This document shows, one piece after another, positions 45,859-55,700 of a stretch of DNA of 58,947 nt. Position 1 is the first letter of the stretch; every line of letters begins with the position of its first letter. Below the pieces are notes generated by a model that saw only the letters and a list, made by a program, of their open reading frames with translations, was not told the DNA's origin and did no database searches. The stretch comes from JBAZDC01 sp041654595. Lineage in GTDB: Bacteria; Pseudomonadota; Gammaproteobacteria; Burkholderiales; Burkholderiaceae_B. The DNA lies in assembly GCA_964551305.1 (NCBI GenBank), contig CAZKBT010000010.1:1-58947 (forward strand). Reading direction: 5' to 3'. A program made the position numbers and the translations under genes.

Positions 45859-45956
45859 CAGGGAATTCCTAAGTACAAAAAAAACATTATAGAGAGGAAT
45901 TCGGGAGGGACGGATAAAAAGGGCGTTCGGCCGGCCCGCGGTCGTCTCTTCATGCG

Positions 45957-47879
45957 TTATGCATGCCTGGGATCGGAGCCGGCCGGCGCCCTGCGCAAGT
46001 GCGGCAACGTGTACGCGCCTTTTTCATAGACCAGGCCGGGCCAGAGGGCGTGGGCGAGCGCTTCGCGGGCAAGCCCGGGGTCCAGCGGCACGGGGACATA
46101 GTCGGTCGGAGCCCGGTAGCGGTATTGGCTGGCCGGGCGATGAGGCTCCAGAACGATGAGCATGTCGTGCTTCAAGTAGCCGTAGTTTTCGCCATATTGC
46201 ATCATGGCGCGCTCGCCGCTTTCGCCGGTCAGGTCCCGGCCTATCATCGGATGCTCGCCGTCGACGCCGATCAGCGACAACAGCGTGACGGGCAGGTCGA
46301 TCTGGCTGATCAGGCGCTCGTCGCGGCGCGCGGCCACGTCGGCGCCCAGGATGAGCGCCGGGATATGGAAATGCCGCAGCGGCACGAGATTCGCGCCGCC
46401 GACGCGGGCGTCATGGTCGGCGACCACCAGGAAGACCGTATCGTCCCAATAGGCGGAGCGCTTGGCTTTCTCGAAGAACTGGCCGATTGCCCAATCGGCG
46501 TAGCGCACGGTGTTTTCAACGGTGGCCGGGTGTCCTTGCGCCTGGATGCGTCCGGCCGGGTACTCCCATGGCGAATGGTTGCTGACCGAAAAGGCCAGCG
46601 TCAGCGTGGGTTGTCCGGGGGGGGCGCTCAGCAGGTCGTGCAGGCAATGGAACATGTCTTCGTCGCTGGCTCCCCAGGTGCCGACGAAGGCCGGATTCTT
46701 GAAGGAGGATTGTTCGTACAGGTCGTCGAAGCCGTTGCCCAGGAAAAAGCTTTTCATGTTGTCGAAGTGGGCTTCGCCGCCATAGATGAAGCGCGAGCGG
46801 TAGCCGTGCTGCTTGAGCAGTTGGGCCAAGGTGAAGAAATGGCTTTGGGCGCCCGGCAGGCGCAGCGCGGCATCGGAAATGGACGGCGGAAAGCCCGCGC
46901 TGACGGCTTCCAGGCCGCGCACGGAGCGTGTGCCTGTGGCGTAGGCGCGGGTGAAATTCCATCCGGCCGCGGCAAGCTCGTCCAAGCATGGCGTCAATCC
47001 GGCTCCGCCCAGGTTGCCGACGTACTGCGCCCCCAGGCTTTCCTCCACGATGAGCACCAGGTTGCGGGGCCTGGGCACCCGCCGGTTTGCCTGATGGCGG
47101 TGCAGCGTGGGTATGCCTGCATGGTCTGGAGCCGGGGATAGGCCCGCCGCGCGCATGACGACGTCCTGTACTTCCCGTTCGTCCATGTCCCCGTATACGT
47201 CCTGCGCGCTGCGCTCGTTCTTCATGCTGTAGACGGCATAGGCGACGCTGTACAGTGAGTTCAGCGGCAGGGCATTGACCATGCTGTCGCCGCAAAAGGC
47301 GACGCTGGACGGGTTGATGGGACGGTGGCCCAGCGTGCCGCGTATGGCCAGGACGGCCAGCGCCACGCCGAGCGCCGACAGGACGGGGCGCAGCCACCAG
47401 GGGAGCACCGGCGCGTCGGGTTGGGCTTGGCCGAACAACATATGGCCCAGCCACGCGAACAGGAGCAGGGCTAGGACGCCGCCGATGACGATGCGTCTAT
47501 AGCCTTTCCAAAGCATGGTGAAGACTTCGCGGGGATGTTTCAGGTAGTCGACGTAAAGGCGGTTGGGGCGCGTGTCGTATTCGTCGATGAATTGCGGCGT
47601 GGACACTTCCAGAAGGACCAGCAGGAACCAGGCGAACTGCAGCCACCAGCCCGTGACGGCCACGGCCACGGGATAATGGCCGATCCAAGGGGCCAGCAGC
47701 GCCGGCACGACGAGGATGGCGCCTATCATGTTGGCGTCGATGCGCAGGCCGCGGTGCAATATGGGCCAGTAACCGCCCGCTCGGCGCACGCGCTCGCGCT
47801 GCCAGGCGGCGATCAGGCAGCGGCTGAGCGTCAGCAGCAATAGGGAGGAGAGGATGAAGGTCAGTATCTGGGTATACAT
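45957..47879 (-). CDS. LTA synthase-like membrane sulfatase (phosphoglycerol/phosphoethanolamine transferase type)
   Basis: This 640-residue protein has about five N-terminal transmembrane helices (residues 1-190) and a periplasmic alkaline-phosphatase-fold domain. Metal and active-site segments are NLVLIVEESLGAQYVGN, the nucleophile threonine in YATGTRSVRGLEAVSAG, FLVVADHDARVGG and LRHFHIPALILG. Gram-negative relatives transfer phosphoglycerol or phosphoethanolamine from phospholipids to glucans or lipopolysaccharide. The substrate here is unknown. Odd for the family, a Cys replaces the usual residue in TPCLDELAAAGW, but this is not in the catalytic core. Confidence 0.85.
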   Translation of the reverse strand: MYTQILTFILSSLLLLTLSRCLIAAWQRERVRRAGGYWPILHRGLRIDANMIGAILVVPALLAPWIGHYPVAVAVTGWWLQFAWFLLVLLEVSTPQFIDEYDTRPNRLYVDYLKHPREVFTMLWKGYRRIVIGGVLALLLFAWLGHMLFGQAQPDAPVLPWWLRPVLSALGVALAVLAIRGTLGHRPINPSSVAFCGDSMVNALPLNSLYSVAYAVYSMKNERSAQDVYGDMDEREVQDVVMRAAGLSPAPDHAGIPTLHRHQANRRVPRPRNLVLIVEESLGAQYVGNLGGAGLTPCLDELAAAGWNFTRAYATGTRSVRGLEAVSAGFPPSISDAALRLPGAQSHFFTLAQLLKQHGYRSRFIYGGEAHFDNMKSFFLGNGFDDLYEQSSFKNPAFVGTWGASDEDMFHCLHDLLSAPPGQPTLTLAFSVSNHSPWEYPAGRIQAQGHPATVENTVRYADWAIGQFFEKAKRSAYWDDTVFLVVADHDARVGGANLVPLRHFHIPALILGADVAARRDERLISQIDLPVTLLSLIGVDGEHPMIGRDLTGESGERAMMQYGENYGYLKHDMLIVLEPHRPASQYRYRAPTDYVPVPLDPGLAREALAHALWPGLVYEKGAYTLPHLRRAPAGSDPRHA

Positions 47880-47962
47880 GGTGAAACTACCGCCAGGGTA
47901 AAACGGTGAGGCCTCGTTCGTATTGCGTATGAGCGTGGGATAAGCATATGCAGTTGGCGCGA

Positions 47963-47990
47963 TTGTAGTGTAATGAATCTGACGTACAAT
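47963..47990 (+). promoter_or_regulatory. Candidate promoter of the Liv-type ABC operon
   Basis: TTGTAG (47963-47968) and TACAAT (47985-47990) are separated by 16 bp and lie 41 bp before the binding-protein start. The -10 is good (5 of 6); the -35 matches only at TTG. Confidence 0.45.
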
Positions 47991-48031
47991 CTTTAGCTCC
48001 TTTTTGCATTGTTTTCGGACGGGAATCCCTC

Positions 48032-49243
48032 ATGTCTTTCCCCACTTGCTTGCGTCGTTTTGCGGGTGTCGCCGCGATCGCCTTGTTGCCTGTTGCCGCC
48101 TGGTCCCAGGATGTCATAAAAATAGGCGAACTGAACAGCTACAAGACACAACCCGCTTTTCTGGGGCCCTACAAGAACGGCATGGACTTGGCCGTGGAGC
48201 AGATCAATGCCGCCGGCGGGGTCAATGGCAAGAAGCTGGAACTCATCGTCAAGGACGACAACTCCAATCCGGGGGACGCGGTGCGCGTCGCCGAAGAACT
48301 GGTCACGCGTGACAAGGTCGACGTGCTCACCGGCACGTTCCTGTCGCACATCGGCTTGGCGGTGGCGGATTTCGCTCAGCATCGCAAGGCCTTCTTTCTC
48401 GCCAGCGAGCCCCTGACCGACAAAATCGTCTGGGAAAACGGCAATCGCTACACCTACCGCTTGCGCACCTCCACGTATATGCAGGTCGCCATGTTGATCC
48501 CCGAAGCGGTCAAGATGAACAAAAAGCGCTGGGCCATCGTCTACCCGAATTACGAATACGGCCAGTCGGCCGTGGCGACGTTCAAGCGCCTGCGCAAGGA
48601 AGCTCAGCCCGATGTGGAGTTCGTGGCGGAACAGGCCACGCCGCTGGGCAAGATCGATGCGGGCAGCGTCGTGCAGGCGCTGGCCGACGCCAAGCCCGAC
48701 GCCATGTTCAACGTCCTGTTCGCCACCGATCTGGCGCGCTTCGTGCGCGCCGGCACGCAGCGCCATTTCTTCAAGGATCTGTCGGTGGTCAGCCTGTTGA
48801 CGGGCGAGCCCGAATACCTGGATCCCCTGGGGACCGAAACGCCCGAAGGCTGGGTCGTCACCGGCTACCCCTGGTATGCCATCGATACGCCCGAGCACGA
48901 TGCGTTCCTGAAGGCGTATCAGCAAAAGTTCAATGACTACCCAAGGTTGGGCACCATCATCGGCTACAGCGCCATCGTGTCGCTGGCGGCCGGCATCGAG
49001 AAAGCCGGCTCCACGGACACGGAAGCGCTGATCGCCGCGTTCAAGGAATTGCCGGTCCAGACGCCTTGGGGGCCCATCGTGTATCGCGGCGTGGATCATC
49101 AGTCCACCATGGGCGCCTACGTGGGCAAGCTGGCCCTCAAGGACGGCAAGGGGGTGATGACGGACGTGCGCTACATCGACGGCGCAAGCGTCCTGCCCGA
49201 CGAGGCCCAGGTTCGCCAATGGCGGCCGGCCTCGGCGAACTGA
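48032..49243 (+). CDS. Branched-chain amino acid-type ABC transporter substrate-binding protein
   Basis: This 403-residue protein has a signal peptide MSFPTCLRRFAGVAAIALLP, with cleavage likely after AWS. The mature type I periplasmic-binding (Peripla_BP_6) fold begins QDVIKIGELNSYKTQPAFLGPYKNGMDLAVEQINAAGGVNGKKLELIVKDDNSNPGDAVRVAEEL. SKxY-like ligand-site features include LTGTFLSHIGLAVADFA and the hinge region NYEYGQSAVATFKRL. It is the first gene of a four-gene operon. The ligand may be a branched-chain or aromatic amino or keto acid; the oxidoreductase next to the operon makes an aromatic or branched substrate plausible. Confidence 0.9.
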   Translation: MSFPTCLRRFAGVAAIALLPVAAWSQDVIKIGELNSYKTQPAFLGPYKNGMDLAVEQINAAGGVNGKKLELIVKDDNSNPGDAVRVAEELVTRDKVDVLTGTFLSHIGLAVADFAQHRKAFFLASEPLTDKIVWENGNRYTYRLRTSTYMQVAMLIPEAVKMNKKRWAIVYPNYEYGQSAVATFKRLRKEAQPDVEFVAEQATPLGKIDAGSVVQALADAKPDAMFNVLFATDLARFVRAGTQRHFFKDLSVVSLLTGEPEYLDPLGTETPEGWVVTGYPWYAIDTPEHDAFLKAYQQKFNDYPRLGTIIGYSAIVSLAAGIEKAGSTDTEALIAAFKELPVQTPWGPIVYRGVDHQSTMGAYVGKLALKDGKGVMTDVRYIDGASVLPDEAQVRQWRPASAN

Positions 49244-49288
49244 TCCCGAGTTCTTTCAGGAGCTTGCATTGCCGCGCTGTTCGTCCCC

Positions 49289-51172
49289 ATGAACCTGGGC
49301 AGTCTGTTCATCCAGGCCATCAACGGCCTGGCCGAGGCCTCGTCGCTCTTTCTGGTGGCGGCCGGCCTGTCGTTGATCTTCGGCGTCACACGCATCGTCA
49401 ATTTTGCGCATGGGTCCCTCTACATGCTGGGCATCTATGGCGCATACAGCCTGGTGCAATGGTGGGGCGGCAGCCCGTGGGGATTCTGGCTCAGCTTGCC
49501 GCTGGCGGCCTTGCTGGTGGCCTTGCTGGGGCTGATAGTGGAAATCGCCTTGCTGCGGCGCATCTACAAGGCGCCCGAGATTTTCCAGCTGCTCGCCACG
49601 TTCGCGCTGGTGCTCATCTTCAATGACGCGGCGCTCTGGCTCTGGGGGCCGGATGACCTGATGGGGCCTCTGGCGCCGGGCTTGTCGGGTTCCGTGCAAG
49701 TGCTTGGGCGGCACGTGCCGCAATACGATTTGATGCTGGTCGCGCTGGGCCCGATCGTATTGCTGGCGCTTTGGCTGTTGTTGACTCGCACCCGCTGGGG
49801 CGTGATGATACGCGCCGCCACACAGGATCGGGAAATGCTGGGCGCGCTGGGCGTCAACCAGGCATGGCTGTTCAGCAGCGTTTTCGCGCTGGGCGCCTTC
49901 CTGGCGGGATTGGGAGGCGCCATGCAGCTGGCCCGCCAGCCCGCCAACCTCATGCTGGACCTGAGCATCATCGGCGACGTTTTCGTGGTGGTGGTGGTCG
50001 GCGGCATGGGCTCGATTCCCGGCGCCTATCTGGCGGCGCTGATCGTTGCGGAGCTCAAGGCGCTGTGCATCGCCCTGGGCGTCGTCCAATGGGGCGGCAT
50101 GACTGTGGCCTTTCCCAAGCTCACCCTGGTGGTCGAGTTCCTGTTCATGGCGGTGGTGCTGGTCTTTCGGCCCTGGGGCCTGCTTGGCAAGCCGATGTCG
50201 GCGCAGCGCCACATGGGCTTGCGCGACCAGCCCTTTCACGCCGCAAGCCCCGCGTTGCGCTGGTCGGCCGGGCTGCTGCTGGCGGCGCTGCTTGCCTTGC
50301 CGTGGCTGTCGGAACACTTTCCCTATGCGATGGTCCTGGCCCAGGACATGCTGATCGCGGTCGTTTTCGCGGTCAGCCTGCACATCCTGCTCGGCCTGGG
50401 CGGCATGCTCTCGTTCGGCCACGCGGCCTATTTCGGCATAGGCGCCTACGCCGTGGCCATGCTGGCCAAGCTGGCGGGATGGAGCATGGGAGCGACGTTG
50501 CTGGCGGCGCCGTTGATCGCCGGAGCAGCGGCTTGTCTGTTCGGCTGGTTCTGCATCCGGCTTTCGGGCGTCTACCTGGCCATGCTGACACTGGCCTTCG
50601 CCCAGATCGTGTGGTCCGTCGTCTATCAGTGGGATGCGGTGACGGGGGGGTCGAACGGTTTGTTCGGCGTATGGCCCTCGTCCTGGCTGGCGGGCGACGG
50701 CTACTACTATTTTGTTCTCGCCGTCGCAGTGGCCGTCGTGCTGATGGTGCGGCGCATGGTTTTCGCGCCGTTCGGGCTGGCGTTGCGCGCCGTGCGCGAT
50801 TCGGCGCTGCGCGCGGAAGCCGTCGGCATGCCCGTCAAGCGCATTCAATGGCTCGCGTTCGTGCTGGCGGGCGTGCTGGCCGGCGTCGCCGGGGCCATCT
50901 ACGTATACGCGAAAGGCAGCACGTCGCCCGAGGTCATCACGGTGGCGAAGTCCGTCGATGCGCTGGTCATGGTGCTGCTGGGCGGCATGCAGACCCTGAC
51001 GGGGCCGATCGTCGGGGCGGTCGGCTTCGTGGGGCTGCAGGATTATTTCGTCGGCGCGACCGATTATTGGCGTGGCCTGTTCGGGCTGGTCATACTCGCG
51101 CTGGTGCTGCTTTTTCCCCGAGGCATAGCGGGCTATTTCCAGCAACGCGTTTCCAGGAGCACGTACTCATGA
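49289..51172 (+). CDS. Fused LivH-LivM permease of a branched-chain amino acid-type ABC transporter
   Basis: This 627-residue protein joins two permeases that are usually separate. Residues 1-300 are LivH-like (AAGLSLIFGVTRIVNFAHGSLYMLGIYGAYSL; SIPGAYLAALIVAELKALC). Residues 330-627 are LivM-like (LGLGGMLSFGHAAYFGIGAYAVAML; GSNGLFGVWP; AVRDSALRAEAVGMPVKRIQWLAFVLAGVLAGVAGAIY). Each half has its own EAA-type loop. Fusions like this occur in some proteobacteria. The stop overlaps the next gene (ATGA), so translation is coupled. Confidence 0.92.
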   Translation: MNLGSLFIQAINGLAEASSLFLVAAGLSLIFGVTRIVNFAHGSLYMLGIYGAYSLVQWWGGSPWGFWLSLPLAALLVALLGLIVEIALLRRIYKAPEIFQLLATFALVLIFNDAALWLWGPDDLMGPLAPGLSGSVQVLGRHVPQYDLMLVALGPIVLLALWLLLTRTRWGVMIRAATQDREMLGALGVNQAWLFSSVFALGAFLAGLGGAMQLARQPANLMLDLSIIGDVFVVVVVGGMGSIPGAYLAALIVAELKALCIALGVVQWGGMTVAFPKLTLVVEFLFMAVVLVFRPWGLLGKPMSAQRHMGLRDQPFHAASPALRWSAGLLLAALLALPWLSEHFPYAMVLAQDMLIAVVFAVSLHILLGLGGMLSFGHAAYFGIGAYAVAMLAKLAGWSMGATLLAAPLIAGAAACLFGWFCIRLSGVYLAMLTLAFAQIVWSVVYQWDAVTGGSNGLFGVWPSSWLAGDGYYYFVLAVAVAVVLMVRRMVFAPFGLALRAVRDSALRAEAVGMPVKRIQWLAFVLAGVLAGVAGAIYVYAKGSTSPEVITVAKSVDALVMVLLGGMQTLTGPIVGAVGFVGLQDYFVGATDYWRGLFGLVILALVLLFPRGIAGYFQQRVSRSTYS

Positions 51173-51948
51173 GCGTCTTGAGCGTGCGTCATCTGAACAA
51201 GCGATTCGGTGGCAATGTCGCGGTCGAAGACCTTAGCTTCGACCTCGAGGCGGGCGAGTTGCTGGCGCTGATCGGCCCCAACGGCGCTGGAAAATCCACC
51301 ACCTTCAACATGATAGGCGGGCAACTGTCCGCCGATTCGGGCAGCGTTGCCTTGCATGGCATGGAACTGCTGGGCAAATCGCCGTATCGCATTGCGCAAT
51401 CCGGAGTGGGGCGAACTTTCCAGATCACGGCCACGTTTTCTTCGCTGACGGTGCGTGAAAACGTGCAGGCGGCCATGCTGGCCGGCCGACGCCGCATATT
51501 CGGTTTCTGGGAACCGGCTTGCGGACAGTACACGGACGAGGCGCTGGATCTGCTCGGACAGGTGGGGATGCGGGATCAGGCGGCCAGGCCGTGCAGCGAG
51601 CTGGCGTATGGCGACGTGAAGCGCGTCGAGCTGGCGATGAGCCTGGCAAGCTCGCCGCGCCTGCTGCTGATGGACGAACCGACGGCGGGAATGGCGCCGG
51701 CGGAACGCCATGCCTTGCTGGCGTTGGTCAAAAAACTGGTTGCCCAACGCAATATGGCGGTGCTGTTCACCGAACACAGCATGGACGTCGTCTTTACGTA
51801 TGCGGACAGGGTCGCGGTGCTGGCGCGAGGACGCCTCATCGCCGAAGGCGAGCCCGGCTACGTGCGCAATCATCCCATGGCCCGGGAAGTGTATTTCGGC
51901 TCCGGCGCGACGTTCCAGGACATGCCCGACGGCACGGGGGCTCCATGA
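51169..51948 (+). CDS. Branched-chain amino acid-type ABC transporter ATPase (LivG)
   Basis: The start is ATG 51169, overlapping the permease stop; a much longer frame upstream is only a shadow of the permease. The 259-residue product has Walker A GPNGAGKSTTFNMIGG, Q-loop VGRTFQITATFSSLTVRENVQAAML, signature SELAYGDVKRVELAMSLASSP, Walker B LLLMDEPTAGMAPAER and the switch histidine in FTEHSMDVVFTYADR. Its stop overlaps the livF start by ATGA. Confidence 0.93.
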   Translation: MSVLSVRHLNKRFGGNVAVEDLSFDLEAGELLALIGPNGAGKSTTFNMIGGQLSADSGSVALHGMELLGKSPYRIAQSGVGRTFQITATFSSLTVRENVQAAMLAGRRRIFGFWEPACGQYTDEALDLLGQVGMRDQAARPCSELAYGDVKRVELAMSLASSPRLLLMDEPTAGMAPAERHALLALVKKLVAQRNMAVLFTEHSMDVVFTYADRVAVLARGRLIAEGEPGYVRNHPMAREVYFGSGATFQDMPDGTGAP

Positions 51949-52691
51949 CGGGGAACACGGCATCCGGAACCCCGTTGCTGGCGGTACGCGGCATGAACGG
52001 CTGGTATGGCGATGCGCACATACTTCACGACATTGATCTGGAGGTGCGCCGCGGCGAGGTCGTCGCCTTGATGGGGCGCAACGGCGCAGGCAAGTCGACG
52101 ACGTTCAAGGCGATCATGGGCCTGCTGCAGCGGCGCGCCGGCGAGGTCACGTTCATGGGGCATGACTTGGCCGGGCTGGAGCCGTATCGCATCGCCCGTC
52201 TGGGGTTGGGCTTCGTGCCCGAGGACAGGCGCATCTTCACGGACCTGACCGTGCATGAGAACCTGCTGACCGGAGAGCAGGCGCGGCGGACGTGGCCCGA
52301 CGGGTCGGCTGGGCAGAACTGGACTGCACAGGACATCTACGTTTTGTTTCCGCCTCTGGCATCGATGCGGGACCGGCCCGCGGGCGCCATGAGCGGGGGC
52401 GAGCAGCAAATGCTGACGGTGGCCAGGACGCTGATGGGTAATCCATTTCTGCTGCTGCTGGACGAGCCGTCGGAAGGGGTCGCGCCCGTCATCGTCGAGC
52501 AGATGGTGAAGATGATCCAGGACCTGAAGTCGCGCGGCGCCAGTATCCTTTTATCCGAGCAGAACCTGCATTTCGCGCGCCTGGTGGCGGATCGCGCCTA
52601 CGTATTGGAGAAAGGCGCGGTGCGCTACGAAGGCCCCATGCGGGACCTGGCCAAAGACCAGGCCCTGCTGCGCGACTACCTCAGCTTGTGA
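51945..52691 (+). CDS. Branched-chain amino acid-type ABC transporter ATPase (LivF)
   Basis: The start is ATG 51945. The 248-residue product has Walker A GRNGAGKSTTFKAIMGL, the LivF-specific GLGFVPEDRRIFTDLTVHENL, signature GAMSGGEQQMLTVARTLMG, Walker B LLLDEPSEGVAPVIVEQM and the switch residue in LLSEQNLHFARLVADRAYVLE (SEQN in place of the usual histidine, as in other LivF proteins). It completes the binding protein-LivHM-LivG-LivF operon. It converges on the indolepyruvate ferredoxin oxidoreductase gene. Confidence 0.93.
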   Translation: MTGNTASGTPLLAVRGMNGWYGDAHILHDIDLEVRRGEVVALMGRNGAGKSTTFKAIMGLLQRRAGEVTFMGHDLAGLEPYRIARLGLGFVPEDRRIFTDLTVHENLLTGEQARRTWPDGSAGQNWTAQDIYVLFPPLASMRDRPAGAMSGGEQQMLTVARTLMGNPFLLLLDEPSEGVAPVIVEQMVKMIQDLKSRGASILLSEQNLHFARLVADRAYVLEKGAVRYEGPMRDLAKDQALLRDYLSL

Positions 52692-52745
52692 GCGCCGGTC
52701 CGGCATGATGCTCGTGCGCACCGAACCGGCGTCTTGCCTCGCTCT

Positions 52746-55700
52746 TCAGGCCGCGCGATCCATGCGCCGGCCTTGGTGGTACTGGTCCAGCATCTCCGCA
52801 TAGCGGCGTTTGGCCTTCTCCTGGTTTTTCTCCTTCACATGCCCGAAGCCGCGAATGTCGTCGGGTATGTTCGCCAGTGCGATCGCAATGTCCAGCGTAT
52901 CGTGGCTCAGCGAGCGCGAGAACTCGTCGGCCAGGACCAGATAATCGGCGGCCCATTGACGTTCGGCTCGTCGTTCCTGCGTCTTGCCGAAGATGTCGAA
53001 TGCCGTTCCCCGCAGGCCCTTCAAGCGCGCCAGCACCGCGAACGCTTTCAACATCCAGGGGCCGTAGCGCTTCTTGATCAGGTGGCCTTTGTCGTCCCTC
53101 TTGGACAGCAGCGGTGGCGCGAGATGGAAATGCAGTTGGTAGTCCTTGCCCGGCTCGCCCTCGAACTGGGCGCGCAGCTTGTTCAGGAAGGTAGGGTCGC
53201 AATACAGGCGCGCGACTTCGTACTCGTCCTTGTAGGCCATCAGCTTGCCCAGATTGCGTGCCATGGCGCGCGTCAGGTTCAGGGACTTCGAGCCCAGCTC
53301 GTTTTCCTTGCGGCGGACTGATTCGATCGCGTCCAGGTAGCGCTGCGCATAAGCCTTGTTCTGATAGCTGGCCAGCCATTCGGCATGGCGGCGAATCAGG
53401 CTGTCCAGGGTTTGCGGCATGGCGATGACCTGGGCCGTCCCGGATTCGGGCGCGCGCGCGTCCGCCGGCAGCAGCTTCTCGGCACCCAGATGCGCGGCGG
53501 CGCGGCCCCATTGGAACGCCCGCTGGTTATTGGCCACGGCGACGCCGTTGAGATCGATGGCCTCGATCAGGCTTTCATATTGCAACGGTATCCAGCCTTT
53601 TTGCCATGCATAGCCCAGCAGCAGCGGGTTGGAATAGATGGCGTCGCCCAGCAGGGCGACGGCCAAGCGGCTGGCGTCCAGGAATTCGCACCGGTCTCCC
53701 AGGGCATCCACCAGCGTGCTTTCCGCTTTCGCTTTTGGAAACGTCCACGTCGGGTCGCTTATCAATGCCGCCGTGGGCGTGCCGGCGCTATTGATGGCGG
53801 CATAGGTCGCGCCGCGCTGGACCTTGGAAATGACGTCCTGCGACGTGGTGACGATGGAATCGCAGCCGATTATCAGCTCGGCCTCGCCCGTCGCGATCCG
53901 CGTCGCATGGATGTCCTCGGGCCGCCGGGCGATCTGCACGTGGCTGAGCACGGCGCCGCCTTTTTGCGCCAGCCCGGCCATGTCCAGGACGGTGACGCCT
54001 TTATTTTCCAGGTGCGCGGCCATGCCCAGCAGCGCGCCGATGGTGACCACGCCGGTGCCGCCGACGCCGGTAATCAGTATGCCGTAGGTCTCGTGCGGCA
54101 TGGCGGGCAAGGCCGGCATGGGCAGCGCCTCCAGGTCCGGTCCGGACTCCGAGCCGGATTGGGGGCGGGGGCGCCTGACCTCGGCGCCCATGGCCGTCAC
54201 GAAACTGGGACAGAAACCGTTGACGCAGGAGAAGTCCTTGTTGCAGCTGGACTGGTTGATGCGGCGCTTGCTGCCGAACGGCGTGTCCAGCGTTTCCACG
54301 GAAAGGCAGTTGGATTTGACCGAACAATCGCCGCAGCCTTCGCAGACCGCATCGTTGATGAAGACGCGCTTGGCGGGGTCGGGATAGGCGCCGCGCTTGC
54401 GGCGGCGCCGTTTCTCCGTGGCGCACGTCTGATCATAGATCAGGATCGTCACCCCTTCGGTTTCGCGCAGTTCGCGCTGGATGCGATCCAGCTCGTCGCG
54501 ATGATGGACCGGCGGATTGCCGACCAACTCCACGCCTTTGTATTTTTCGGGCTCGTCGGTGACGATGACCGTTCTCTTCGCGCCTTCGGCATGAACCTGG
54601 GCGACGACGTCGGTCACTTTCAGAACGCCGTCCACCGGTTGTCCGCCCGTCATGGCGACGGCATCGTTATAGAGAATTTTGTAGGTGATGTTGACGTTGG
54701 CCGCGATGGACGCGCGTATGGCCAATAGGCCGGAATGAAAATAAGTGCCGTCGCCGAGGTTGGCGAAAACGTGATTTTCGCGCGTGAAGCTGGTCTGGCC
54801 TATCCAAGCCACACCTTCGCCGCCCATGTGGCTGAAGGTTTCGGTGTTGCGGTCCATCCACGTCGTCATGTAATGGCATCCGATGCCGGCCAGGGCGCGC
54901 GAGCCTTCCGGCACCTTGGTGGAGGTATTGTGCGGGCAGCCTGAACAGAACCACGGCTTGCGCTCGATGGCTTCCGCCGGGTGTTGCCGCAGCTCGGCGT
55001 TCTTGGCAAGGATGATGGCCACGCGCGCGGCCATGCGCGCGCGCACGTCGTCGGGCAGTGTGATCTTCTCCAGGCGCCTGGCGATCGCCAGCGAGATGAC
55101 GGCGGGGGAAAGGTCGGCGTGCGCGGGCAATAGCCAGTCGCTGCGCGGCACGGACCATTCGCCGCCCGCGTGGTCTATTTCGTCGAACTTCCCATATACT
55201 TTCGGGCGCACGTCGTCGCGCCAGTTATAGAGTTCTTCCTTGAGCGCGTATTCCAGTATCTGGCGTTTTTCCTCCACGACCAGGATTTCTTCCAGGCCGG
55301 TGGCGAATTCGCGAGAATCCTGGGCGTTCAAGGGCCAGATACAGCCGATCTTCATCAGGCGTATGCCGATCTGGGCACAGGTCGCCTCGTCCAGCCCGAG
55401 GTCGGCCAGCGCTTGCCGGGTGTCCAGGTAGGCCTTGCCGGCCGTCATGATGCCGAAACGCGCATGCGGCGAATCGATGACGATGCGATTGAGTTTGTTG
55501 GCCCGCACGTAGGCCAGGGCGGCATACCATTTGTAGTCGAGCAGGCGCGCTTCCTGGACCAGGGGTGGATCCGGCCAGCGGATGTTCAGGCCGCCGGGCG
55601 GCAGCGCGAAGTCCTCGGGGATGATGATGCGCGCGCGATCGGGATCGATGTCCACGGACGCCGTCGATTCGACCACGTCCGTCACGCATTTCATCGCCAC

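Noticed and set aside
44255..45956. yybP-ykoY-type manganese riboswitch before the TerC fusion gene
   Set aside because: The upstream gap is only about 98 bp, the predicted start leaves a leader of about 20 nt, and no conserved riboswitch core is visible.
49771..51168. Long N-terminal extension of the LivG frame
   Set aside because: It lies entirely inside the fused permease gene in another frame. ATG 51169 with the ATGA overlap and a normal ATPase N-terminus is the real start.
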